A stretch of DNA of 64,000 nucleotides from Rutidosis leptorrhynchoides (taxonomy: Eukaryota > Streptophyta > Magnoliopsida > Asterales > Asteraceae). The notes under the pieces were generated by a model that searched no databases, had not been told where the DNA came from, and worked only from the letters and a program-made list of their open reading frames with translations. Location of the stretch: the NCBI RefSeq assembly GCF_046630445.1, contig NC_092341.1, positions 30,208,001 to 30,272,000 on the forward strand, written 5' to 3'. Below, one piece after another: positions 10,018 through 21,640 of this stretch (within the stretch, counting starts at the first letter, position 1; every line of letters begins with the position of its first letter). A program made the position numbers and the translations under genes.

Positions 10018-13000
10018 TGTAGTGACCTGAACTTTTCCATGTTTATATATATTAAATGAAATTTTTATTTACATGATTAAGTGTTTCCAACATGTTAAGC
10101 AATCAAACTTGTTAAGACTTGATTAATTGAAATAGGTTTCATATAGACAATTGACCACCCAAGTTGACCGGTGATTTACGAAGGTTAAAACTTGTAAAAA
10201 CTATATGATGACATATATATGATTATATATATAGTTAACATGATATTATGATAAGTAAGTATCTCATTAGGTATTTTAACAATGAGTTATATACATAAAA
10301 TTGAGTTTATTGAATTAAGAAACTCGAAACGACATATATAACGATTATCGTTATAACAACGTCTTACTAAATACATATGAATCATATTAAGATATTGATA
10401 CACTATATTTAATCATGATAAATGATAAGTAAACATGTCATTAAGTGTATTAACAATGAACTACATATGTAAAAACAAGACTACTAACTTAATGATTTCG
10501 AAACGAGACATATATGTAACGATTATCGTTGTAACAACATTTAACTGTATATATATCATACTAAGATATATTAATATATCATAATATCATGATAATATAA
10601 TAATTTAACATCTCTTTAGATATAATAAACAATGGGTTAACAACATTTAACAAGATCGTTAACCTAAAGGTTTCAAAACAACATTTACATGTAACGACTA
10701 ACGATGACTTAACGACTCAGTTAAAATGTATATACATGTATTGTTTTAATATGTATTCTTACACTTTTGAAAGACTTCAATAAACTTATCAAAATACTTC
10801 TACTTAACAAAAATTCTTACAATTACATCGTCGTTCAGTTTCATCAATAATTCTACTTGTATGCACCCGTATTCGTACTCGTACAATACACAGCTTTTAG
10901 ATGTATGTACTATTGGTATATAGACTCCAATGATAAGCTCTTAGTAGCCCATGTGATTCACCTAACACATGTGGGAACCATCATTTGGAAACTATCATGA
11001 AATATCTCATAAAATTACAAAAATATGAGTAATCATTCATGACTTATTTACATGTAAACAAAATTACACATCCTTTATATCTAATCCATATACCAACGAC
11101 CAAAAACACCTACAAACACTTTCATTCTTCAATTTTCTTCATCTAATTTATCTCTCTCAAGTTCTATCTTCAATTTCTAAGTGTTCTTCATAAATTCTAT
11201 AAGTTCTAGTTTCATAAAATCAAGAATACTTCCAAGTTTGCTAGGTTACTTCCAATCTTGTAAAGTGATCATCCAACCTCAAGAAATCTTTTTTATTTAC
11301 AGTAAGATATCTTTCTAATACAAGGTAATGCTCATATTCAAACTTTGATTCAATTTCTATAACTATAACAATCTTATTTTGAATGGAAATCTTACTTGAA
11401 CTTGTTTTCGTGTCATGATTCTGCTTCAAGAACTTTCAAGCCATCCAAGGATCCTTTGAAGCTAGATCTATTTTTCTCATTTCCAGTAGGTTTATCCACA
11501 AAACCTGAGGTAGTAATGATGTTCATAACATCATTCGATTCATATATATATAACTACCTTATTCGAAGGTTTAAACTTGAAATCACTAGAACATAGTTTA
11601 GTTAATTCTAAACTTGTTCGCAAACAAAAGTTAATCCGTCTAACTTGACTTTTAAAATCAACTAAACACATGTTCTATATCTATATTATATGCGAACTTA
11701 ATGATTTAAAACCCGGAAACACGAAAAACACCGTAAAACCGGACATACGCCGTCGTAGTAACACCGCGGGATGTTTTGGGTTTGATAATTAAAAACTATG
11801 ATAAACTTTGATTTAAAAGTTGTTCTTCTGGGAAAATTATTTTTCTTATGAACATAGAACTATATCCAAAAATCATGGTTAAACTCAAAGTGGAAGTATG
11901 TTTTTCAAAATGGTCATCAAGACGTCGTTCTTTCGACTGAAATGACTACCTCTTACAAAAATGACTTGTAACTTATATTTCCAACTATAAACCTATACTT
12001 TTTCTGTTTATATTCATAAAATAGAGATCAATATAACACCATAGCAATTTGATTCACTCAAAACGGATTTAAAAGGAAGAAGTTATGGGTAAAACAAGAT
12101 TGGATATTTTTTTATTGTTGTAGCTACGGGAAATATTGTAATAATTCTATACAAATCATATCCTAGCTAACTTATATTGTAATATACATGTATTCTAATA
12201 TATTATGTAATCTTGGGATACCATAGACACGTATGCAAATGTTTTGACATATCATATCGGCCCATCTATATATATTATTTGGAACAACCATAGACACTCT
12301 ATATGCAGTAATGTTGGAGTTAGCTATACAGGGTTGAGGTTGATTCCAAAAATATATATACTTTGAGTTGTGATCTAGCCTGAGACGTGTATACACTGGG
12401 TCATGGATTGATTCAAGATAATATATATCAATTTATTTATGTACATTTAACTATGGACAACTAGTTGTAGGTTACTAACTAGGACAGCTGACTTAATAAA
12501 CTTAAAACATCAAAATGTATTAAAAGTGTTGTAAATATATTTTGAACATACTTTGATATTTATGTACATATTTGTTATAGGTTCATGAATCGACCAGTGG
12601 CTAAGTCTTACTTCCCGACGAAGTAAAAATCTGTGAAAGTGAGTTATAGTCCCACTTTTAAAATCTAATATTTTGGGATGAGAATACATGCAGTTTTAAA
12701 AATGTTTTATGAAATAGACACAAGTAAATGAAACTACATTATATGGGTGAATGATCGAAGCCGAATATGCCCCTTTTGCTTGGTAACCTAAGAATTAGTA
12801 AATCGATCTACTAATTGACGCGAATCCTAAAGATAGATCTATTGGGCCTAACGATCCCCATCCAAAGTACCAGATACTTTAGTACTTCGAATTCATTTTT
12901 ATCATGTCCGAAAGATTTCCAGGAATGATAGGGGATATTCTTATATGCATCTTGTTAATGTCGGTTACCAGGTGTTCACCATATGAATGATTTTTATCTC

Positions 13001-13463
13001 TATGTATGGGATGTATATTGAAATATGAAATCTTGTGGTCTATTATTATGATTTGATAATATATAGGTTAAACCTATAACTCACCAACATCTGTGTTGAC
13101 GTTTTAAGCATGTTTATTCTCAGGTGATTATTAAGAGCTTCCGCTGTTGCATACTAAAATAAGGACAAGATTTGGTGTCCATACTTGTATGATATTATGT
13201 AAAAACTGCATTCAAGAAACTTATTTTTGATGTAATATATTCTAATAACCATTATGTAATGGTCGTTTGTAAATGGTATATTTTAGATTATCATTATTTG
13301 ATAATCTACGTAATGCTTTTTAAACCTTTATAGATAAAATAAAGGTTATGGTTGTTTTAAAAATGAATGCAGTCTTTGAAAAACGTCTCATATAGAGGTC
13401 AAAACCTCGCGACGAAATTAATTAATATGGAACGTTTATAATCAATATGAACGGGACATTTCA
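10018..13463 (+). mobile_element. Solo LTR (3446 bp), Tekay-like, inserted in copy A
   Basis: Starts TGTAGTGACC and ends GGGACATTTCA. It is flanked by the direct repeat AATAT at 10013-10017 and 13464-13468. Copy B at 28845-28855 provides the uninterrupted target (GGGAAAATATAAAGCCCG), so both edges are firm. It carries the LTR block ATGAGAATACATGC at 12678-12691 and its partner GCATGTTTATTCTCAG at 13108-13123. No ORF of note. A 170-bp segment at about 12226-12396 recurs inverted at 36901-37070. Confidence 0.93.
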
Positions 13464-13491
13464 AATATAAAGCCCGATAACGACACCGAAA

Positions 13492-13698
13492 TTATAAACC
13501 GTGTATATCAATGCGTATAGCAATATAAAGACACGGGAGAACTAAAAACACAACAATAAATCCAAGAGCATAGTAGAAGTAAACTGACTCTTCCGGCAAC
13601 AGATGAAAAATAAGCACGATAGATATAAAAGTCAGGACTATATCCAGAATTAGAACTGGATGAAGCATATTGACGAATCTTTTGGAAGTATGAATCAA
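13492..13698 (-). CDS. Small antisense membrane-protein ORF (copy A, 68 aa)
   Basis: Runs opposite to the transcription direction of its host element. It reads MIHTSKRF, then a hydrophobic segment (about residues 14-33), the loop LLPEESVYFYY and a second hydrophobic segment (about 40-58) ending LPCLYIAIRIDIHGL. Two membrane helices are predicted by eye. It has homologues at 28870-29073 (minus) and 32984-33340 (plus), each antisense to its own element. TATAAATT lies 46-53 bp upstream of the ATG. Differences from the N copy are often at third positions, and the one length difference from copy B is a whole codon. I do not recognise the protein. Function is unknown; an expressed accessory peptide or a host-derived fragment are the options. 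Confidence 0.5.
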   Translation of the reverse strand: MIHTSKRFVNMLHPVLILDIVLTFISIVLIFHLLPEESVYFYYALGFIVVFLVLPCLYIAIRIDIHGL

Positions 13699-13743
13699 GA
13701 AAGCAAGTATAGAAGTGGTGAAGATAATAAAACGGAAGAAGCT

Positions 13744-13751
13744 AATTTATA
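13744..13751 (-). promoter_or_regulatory. TATA box of the antisense ORF (copy A)
   Basis: On the minus strand TATAAATT precedes the ATG at 13698 by about 46 bp. Equivalent TATAAATT and TATAAACT boxes lie before the homologous ORFs at 29119-29126 (minus) and 32901-32908 (plus). Confidence 0.4.
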
Positions 13752-14456
13752 GCAAAATTCCAGACACAGCAATCAAGGCAATTTACCGCATTTAATCAAA
13801 GAAAATCCTAATTTCTGTAATTACCGGAGAAATCAAATCTTATAGATTACGAAGATTTCCTTTAATCCCTTGAATTCCGGAAATCAATTGTAACTACGTC
13901 AAAAGTAAGACAAATCTTTATCCTCCACATGTCACTCTTTTATGATAGCTTCGCTTATACTCTTTCTGTAATCGAATCGTTTAATCCATATTACCCAATG
14001 TTCATAAAACTCTATTTTTCAACTCATATTCATCATTAAAATATTCTTGTTATCAACAATGACGATCTCTATCAAATTTCATGACTGTGATTTTCGCGAA
14101 CTTTTCTCTGTTTTGTCTACCCTAATATTGTGGCATAAACGCTCAAGGTTTAAAAAAGCTCACTATTATTCATAACACATTTCATGTGTATTGAAATGCT
14201 TGTATAGTGTCATCATCTCTTTCTGATAAAACTTAATCAATGACACTCTTGTTAAATCCTTTATATAACCTCCGCATTAATAATAAAATGCACTTCGTAG
14301 AATTTATGGATCGTAAGATTTAAATGCTAGAAATAAAAAAATGTTCTATCCGTTGAAATTCACGCAAGGCCTCGAGTAAACCTGGGAACGTGAAAACCAA
14401 ATAAAACGAAAATATCCTCACCTATTTACAAACAACGCCGACTTATGGTAACAACT

Positions 14457-14493
14457 AAATTTCGGGACGAAATTTCTTTTAACGGGTAGGTAC
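14457..14493 (+). other. Pre-PPT hairpin and polypurine tract (copy A)
   Basis: AAATTTCGGGACGAAATTT (14457-14475; 8-bp arms, 3-base loop) is followed by CTTTTAACGGGTAGGTAC and then LTR1. The same arrangement occurs before the 3' LTR of copy B, N (one mismatch) and G. Confidence 0.8.
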
Positions 14494-14781
14494 TATGACA
14501 ACCCGGAAATTTCTGACTAAATTTAAACCTAACTTCGACCAATTCCGACGATTCACGAAAAATTATTTGTAAATAATAATGCATCAGTATTAATTTATTA
14601 TATTAATATTATTATTATTATTATTATTATAATATTTAACAAAATTATAATTAATTTACAATTATCATTATCAGTAATGTCATTATGATTAAAAATATTA
14701 TTATTAATATTATTATTATCAAAATTATTATCATTTATCATTTATTATTATTATGATTAATAATATCATTAACATAATTTA

Positions 14782-14820
<39 letters not shown>

Positions 14821-14958
14821 CATTATTAGTATTAATATTACTAATTTATTAATATTATTGTTATACTTATTATAATAATTAGTATTATTAATTATTAATT
14901 ATATTAAAAGTATTATTATTAATATTATTAGTATTTTTATTATTATATTTATTAATAC

Positions 14959-15068
<110 letters not shown>

Positions 15069-15909
15069 ATGAATACAACAGATACCTAATTGACCTAATA
15101 TGTTTATTTTTTTATTTATCGTGAGTCAGCTCCACATATTTTTTATCTCCATCAGATTCGTGATCAAGCTTTATATTTTTTTTTATATCTCCTGATTAAT
15201 TTTTTATTCATCTACTGGTTTCAATTTTTTATTTGTCGACCACATTCATTAAACAAACATATGTACAGCTTCAATCATTCATCGTTATTGTGTATATATG
15301 TTACTACTACAATTCGTAAACGAAAACAGAAAAAGAGAGTAAAACAGAAGTTGACACCCCTGTTCTTGTTCATTTTTCAGAAACCTCGATTTCGAAACCC
15401 ATTTTAAAATCTATAAATGCAGATGTTTTAGGAATTAACTACTAAAACTATCTGCAAAATCTTGGATTCCAATTCTTTCTATCGAGTCTGAATTTTGGAG
15501 TCAAAGTTTCAAAATAAAAACTCAACCTTTTTGTTCATCCTGAAATTCGATTTATGTTTAATGTTTCTGGTTAAATTGACGAGTAAGAAAGTTACTAGGA
15601 GTCATTTACAACTTGTTTCATGTTATAATTACAAGCTAAAACGATCTAGAATTTAAAATCAAATCTTGAGTTTATATATTTTTTTTTACGTAACAGCTAC
15701 TGCTGCTGTTTGGTTTAATTTTTTTTTTTAATTCAATTCATCAAACGTATGTATCTGTTTCTATTAAAACCCCTAAACCCGATAGATTACTTCTTGGTTA
15801 TAATTATTGAGGTGTCGGGTCGATTGATTTAATGAAGAAGAAAAGAAATAGGAAAAAGAAGAAATGGTTTATATAAAATTCGATAGGGATGATTTCAAAA
15901 AAATGAAAA

Positions 15910-15981
15910 TGGTTCAATGGTTAGTGTTGTTGCGGTAAGCGAGAGGTCACGGGTTCGAGTCCCGTCTTGGGCATATTTTTT
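15910..15981 (+). other. tRNA-like Pol III-type module in LTR1
   Basis: GGTTCAATGGTTAGTG resembles an A box. ACGGGTTCGAGTCCCGT forms a perfect T-arm-like stem-loop containing the B box GGTTCGAGTCC (15952-15962). A T-run follows at 15976-15981. No full cloverleaf or acceptor stem is evident, so it is not called a tRNA gene. Copies are in LTR2 (42952-43015), both N LTRs and the solo LTRs at 19930 and 24503. Confidence 0.6.
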
Positions 15982-16015
15982 TAGAAAAGCTTCTAAGGTA
16001 GTTATTTATTTATTT

Positions 16016-16710
<695 letters not shown>

Positions 16711-17732
16711 TACTAGTAATATTATTATGATTATTATCATTTTTACTACTAGTATTATTATTGTTATTACAAAATAATACAACTCATTATTCATTATCAT
16801 TATTAATATCATTTTATCAAATAAATACTTATATATAAAAATATATATATTAAAGTATATAAATATATATAGAAATATATAACAATTGAAATATATATAA
16901 ACTTATTTGATTACGAGTATATGTCTTAATATATATACTTGATATAGGTTCGTGATTTCGAGGACAACTCTGCACTTGTTCAGTGCCATCATACACATAT
17001 TTACTACAAACTATCGTGTCGTATTGTGAGTTTTCATTTGCTCCATTTTTATCTATATTTTTGAGCTGAGAATACATGCACTATTTTATAACTGTTTTTA
17101 TGAAATGAATACTAATACTAAAACTGATTTTGCATGAGTTTTCATAGCTCCCTTTTTATATATATTTTTGGGCTGAGAATACATGCGCAATTTTTATAAC
17201 TGTGTTACACGTTAGACACAAATATCAACTATTAAACTGTGCTATATCTGGCTATGTCCTGCAAGTCCCCACTCCGACAAGGACAGTACAACTTGTCACG
17301 GGGCAAACTTCGAATCTGTTTAATCTAAATATCACAAACTTGGCACTACTTTTAGATCCCTGCGAGATCTACTTTTATAAATAAAAATCTTGTGGTCTAT
17401 ATCTATTACTGAAATCATTATTTATGACAAACCTATGAACTCACTCAACCTTGTGTTGACTTTTTTAGCATGTTTATTCTCAGGTACTTAAATATTGCTT
17501 CTGCTGTATATCTGCTGCTTTGATGATGATTTCTTGCCATGCTTGGAGTCTTCATGCATTACTTATCGATTCATTTAAAAACATTTAATGCTTTAAATAC
17601 AATGTAATCTATTTATCTTCCGCTGCAAAACTCAATAAAACGTCTCATATAGAGTCGTTCTCATTTATATAACTGTGATTTGATATAATTAGTCACAAAT
17701 ACCCCAGGCCCTATTTGGGGGTGTGACAGAAT

Positions 17733-17744
17733 TGGTATCAGAGC
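17733..17744 (+). other. PBS of family K copy B, initiator tRNA-Met
   Basis: TGGTATCAGAGC, complementary to the 3' end of plant initiator tRNA-Met, begins 5 bases after the LTR1 end. Confidence 0.9.
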
Positions 17745-18669
17745 AGGCTGTTGTAGAGAACCAGGATTGCATTTTATGTGTGCCTTATACAATTAGGTAC
17801 CTTAGCAATGTAGGACTGCAACTTTCTTTGACTATAGCGCCTTTAATTGTTGCCTTTAATTGTTAAATGCTACACTATACCTTAAAAACTATGCTTATTA
17901 AATTCTTTAATCTTCCTTAGAATGCCAAGCCAATCTAAGAACTATGTTCACTCTCCTAAGTACTATCCAATTCCGCCACCACATTTAAATCCGACACCGT
18001 TCTCGACATTCCTTTTTCATCTATCATGGTTTTGTGTATTACACATGTATTACATGAAATATTATCCATGATTTTTGAAATTCCTATATTTGTTACTATT
18101 CATACTCAAACGTATATAACTCCCTGTTATATCACGTACTTATATGCCTTATGCCTTTATGCACCGGTTTGCGAAACGGAAAATGTCATTGGGTTATCGA
18201 TAACTCAAAGACATTAAAATGTCATTACTATTCATATTCATTACTTTCAAAATCTTTGCTTTCTCGTTATTTTTGATCATTGAATTTTCTTGACGAGTGG
18301 CGTCTACGAAACTCTAGAATGGAAGGGTTTGGATTACTGATTTAAAGGATCCTATAGCTCAAGTCCCTAGACCTGAATAGGCCATTACGAATTGAAAGTT
18401 TACAATCGAAAGATTATCAGATTACATACTTATCATTTTATTAGCTTGACACGTCATACTGCCATTATTGCATAAATAGAGTATAGACACATCATATCTT
18501 ATCATATCTTATCATATCTATCCAAATAGACTTTGTCTAACACTTTTCCTAAATTTCCTCCGTAAATTACGGAAATATTTTTGCTACATATACGTATTCA
18601 AGGAGACGAATATATCATTCAGTATTCAACACCCACTCGTATCAAAAACCCTAATTTCAATCACATAAG
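17745..18669 (+). other. Family K leader
   Basis: Noncoding leader. Its first 170 bp are nearly the same as 51436-51600 of element H, and 18020-18210 matches 63275-63440 of H. The short frame at 18026-18217 lies in this leader and has no recognisable protein. Confidence 0.75.
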
Positions 18670-19194
18670 ATGGATTTCCCACTTGATTCCTCGAACTCCT
18701 CGAGCTTCAATGGCAGCGTAACCGGAACAAATGAACCAATTAGCCATCATCTATTTTGGATGAATTGGGTATAGGTTCGTAGTCTACTTAATCAATGGAG
18801 AAGTGAAGAAGGTGATCCTTTTCACCCACCGCATTACCCTATTGGCGAAGAACCTGAAGCACTTACCGGCGAACCAATCCGGAACACTATTTTCACCCTC
18901 ATTTCCAGGATATCCCGTCACGAATATATAATATCTAGAATTCTAGATCTTATTCATCCCCTTGTCCGAACCGCCAATCATCCCGGTGTAATAAAGGAAG
19001 TCAACGAGCTTTGCGCTCGAATAGTGGCTCTGGAGAATATGGTGCAAACTCTAAGAGCATCAGCAGCACCAGCACCAGCAGCATAACCAGCGCCACCAGT
19101 ACCATCAACATCACCACCAACAGCATCAGCTTCATCAACAACAACATCCGCATCCCACTCAGTACCTCAAACATTAACATCATACGCCCCATAG
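18670..19194 (+). pseudogene. Accessory 5' ORF of family K (two in-frame stops)
   Basis: Homologous to the ORF start at 63715 in element H (compare MDFPLDSSNSSS with MDFSPDSSSSSS). Downstream blocks GEPIRNTIFTLISRI and WRSEEGDPFH are also shared. TAG at 18772-18774 and TAA at 19084-19086 interrupt a frame otherwise open to TAG 19192-19194. The middle contains VNELCARIVALENMVQ, a heptad-like coiled-coil segment, followed by an Ala/Pro/Ser/Thr-rich tail. The protein is not a recognised Gag: there is no zinc knuckle or capsid motif. It occupies the position of the separate accessory ORF of element G. Function unknown; oligomerisation through the coiled coil is an inference. Confidence 0.65.
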
Positions 19195-19266
19195 ATACCA
19201 AGGAATATTAGTAATAATGAGTTAAGATGTATTAACTCATTCTTCCTGAAGAATTATATATGTATA

Positions 19267-19268
<2 letters not shown>

Positions 19269-19320
<52 letters not shown>
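19269..19320. repeat. (AT)n microsatellite
   Basis: About 52 bp of TA repeats in the internal region of copy B, just after the accessory ORF. Confidence 0.93.
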
Positions 19321-19323
<3 letters not shown>

Positions 19324-19873
19324 TTTGAAACAATAATAAATCTTTTCGTACTAAGCTATTACGTGTGAATCTTAACTAGTATGTACTACTTGGTTAATTC
19401 ATATCACTAATACGCTATGATGTACATCCTTCGTTAATGACTTAACAATCGTTAATCACTGCTTCAGTACAATAAACTCCATTTCATAATAAATCAAGTG
19501 TATTATTCAAATACATGTTTGATTTTACACTTCTATTTTCGATGTACTCGAAACTTTCTAAAAAACATCATTAGTGCCTTGTGAATTTCACAAGAAATCC
19601 ACGAGCACCAACATCATATACCGAGGTATATCAATAATAATGAACGATGAAGTATTGATTCATAACTTCATTAAAGAAATATTCCGCGGCGATTATGTAC
19701 TCTCAAGTTTTGAAGATTATATATTCTCGTTTCAATCGTAAATCAAATGAGCTTAATATTATATTAACTCATTAAATCCATGATTACATCTGAAGGAAAA
19801 TGTATATGTACGTATATTTTCATAAAGATTGTGATTAAAAATTCTTTTGTACAAACTGTTAATTGTGAAAATA

Positions 19874-19890
19874 TTTTAACGGGTAGGTAA
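19874..19890 (+). other. Internal PPT-like motif (central PPT candidate)
   Basis: TTTTAACGGGTAGGTAA repeats the sequence of the true PPT (14477-14493, 29852-29868), but no LTR follows. Element N has it at the equivalent place (37530-37546, minus). Confidence 0.55.
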
Positions 19891-20536
19891 TACCCGAGAA
19901 ATATTTATATCTCACATTAATATGTTACATTTAACGACCCGTCCTAATCCATCTAGACGAATACATTACATTTGGTTACATCGCAAGGTACTTGACCTCT
20001 ATATGATACATTTTACAGACATTGCATTCGTTTTTAAAAGACAAACTTTCATTACATAGAAAGTTGACAGCATGCATATCATTTCATAATATATCCAACT
20101 ATAATTGACTTAATAATAATCTTGATGAACTCGACGACTCGAATGCAACGTCTTTTGAAATATGTCATGAATGACTCCAAGTAATATCTCTAATATGAGC
20201 AAATGTACAGCGGAAGGTTTCTTTCATACCTGAGAATAAACATGCTTTCAAGTGTCAACCTAAACATTTGTGAGTTCATAGGTTTATCTTAAAACAATAA
20301 AATTCATCATTTTGATAGACCACAAGATTTAAATGCTGCATGGTACAAATGAGCCCGAATCTTACACCCACCTGTAATGTACATGCGATATCTTTTAAAT
20401 ACAGTACACCTTTCTCGGGTACGAAATCCATTTTTCATAATTCTTAGTAACCGTATACATATTTCGTGCACAAAATATAATACACATAACCTGTGTATAA
20501 AAATCATTCTCTCGATACATAACATTCACATCAATT

Positions 20537-20660
20537 GGTGGCAATTATCATGTCCACATAATTCAATGGTGGCAATTATCATGTCCACATAATTTAATGG
20601 TGGTAATTATCATGTTCACATAATTCAATAGTGGCAATTATCATGTCCACATAATTCAAT
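20537..20660. repeat. 31-bp tandem repeat, four copies
   Basis: Unit GGTGGCAATTATCATGTCC plus 12 more bases, starting at 20537, 20568, 20599 and 20630. Copies differ at one to three positions. Confidence 0.93.
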
Positions 20661-21575
20661 GGTAATCCGCAGAACTTCTGTCTGCATAATAATTCATTCA
20701 AGGAATATTTTGCTTGTGTCTATCTCGTCAAACATTTATAAAAGCATTTCATGTATTCGCAGTTCAAATTATATTTCAAAAGCATTTAATAAAGCAGTTG
20801 TAAAAACAGCGCATGTATTCTCAGTCCCAAAAATGTAAAGAGTAAAAGAGAATCAAATGAACTCACGATATGATATTTTGTAGTAAAAATATGCATATGA
20901 TGGAACTGAACAATGCAGGGTTGGCCTCGGATTCACAAACCTATATATATATATATATATATATATTAACATGTAGAATTGTAATCGAATAAGTTTACAT
21001 ATTTTTATTTGTGATATACTCGTTATATTTAATAATTTATAGGTTTTATTAATTAATTAAGTATGTTTATTTTATATGCACTTTTAAATAAATAATTAAT
21101 ATTTATTTATTAAAATTTTAATATAGTTATGTTATATGTATTAAATATATTTTTATGTAACAAATATTTATATGATAAAATAATATTGATAATAATAAAT
21201 AAAAAGTTGTTTTCTTTTATAATAATAATAATAATAATAATAATAGTTCTTATGATAATTTTACTAAAAAGGATGTTTTAATAAAATGATAGTTTTTCTA
21301 TTAATGATTCTTTTAATAATAATTTGTTGTAACAATAATAATAATACTAGTAGTAAAAATTTATAACAATAATATAGTTGTAATAATAGTAACAATTCTA
21401 ATCATGATAATCATGTTAATAATAATAATGATAATATAATTAATAATACTTATAATTATAATACTAATGATAATAACAATAATAACAATAATTATAATAA
21501 TTATAATAATAATAATAACAATATATAAAAAAATATATGAGTAAACTACCTCAAAGTAAAGGCTTTAAAGAAAAA

Positions 21576-21640
21576 TGCCTCAGTCGGGGCTCGAACCAGT
21601 GACCTCTTGCTCAACCAAAACCACATCAACCACTCCTCTG
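21576..21640 (-). other. tRNA-like Pol III-type module in the 19930-23661 solo LTR
   Basis: On the minus strand GAGTGGTTGATGTGG is followed by GCAAGAGGTCACTGGTTCGAGC, which holds the B box, and then by a T-rich stretch. Same module as in LTR1, diverged. Confidence 0.5.

Larger units (their letters stand above)
8996..14493 (+). mobile_element. Family K internal copy A (3' part of a gag-pol-less Tekay-type element)
   Basis: Matches copy B at 23789-24502 plus 28533-29868 almost base for base, apart from nested insertions. It contains the PABP-derived fragment, the antisense membrane ORF and the hairpin plus PPT at 14457-14493, which lead into LTR1. It lacks its own 5' half because the Athila insertion and the window edge remove it. 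Between 9422 and 10012 I see no coding sequence, only repeated A/T-rich DNA also present at 24215-24502 and 28533-28850. Confidence 0.88.

Noticed and set aside
15917..15975. Functional tRNA gene
   Set aside because: B box and T-arm are good, but no acceptor stem, anticodon arm or cloverleaf could be built.
20537..20660. CRISPR-like array
   Set aside because: Contiguous 31-bp tandem repeats without spacers, in a plant LTR.
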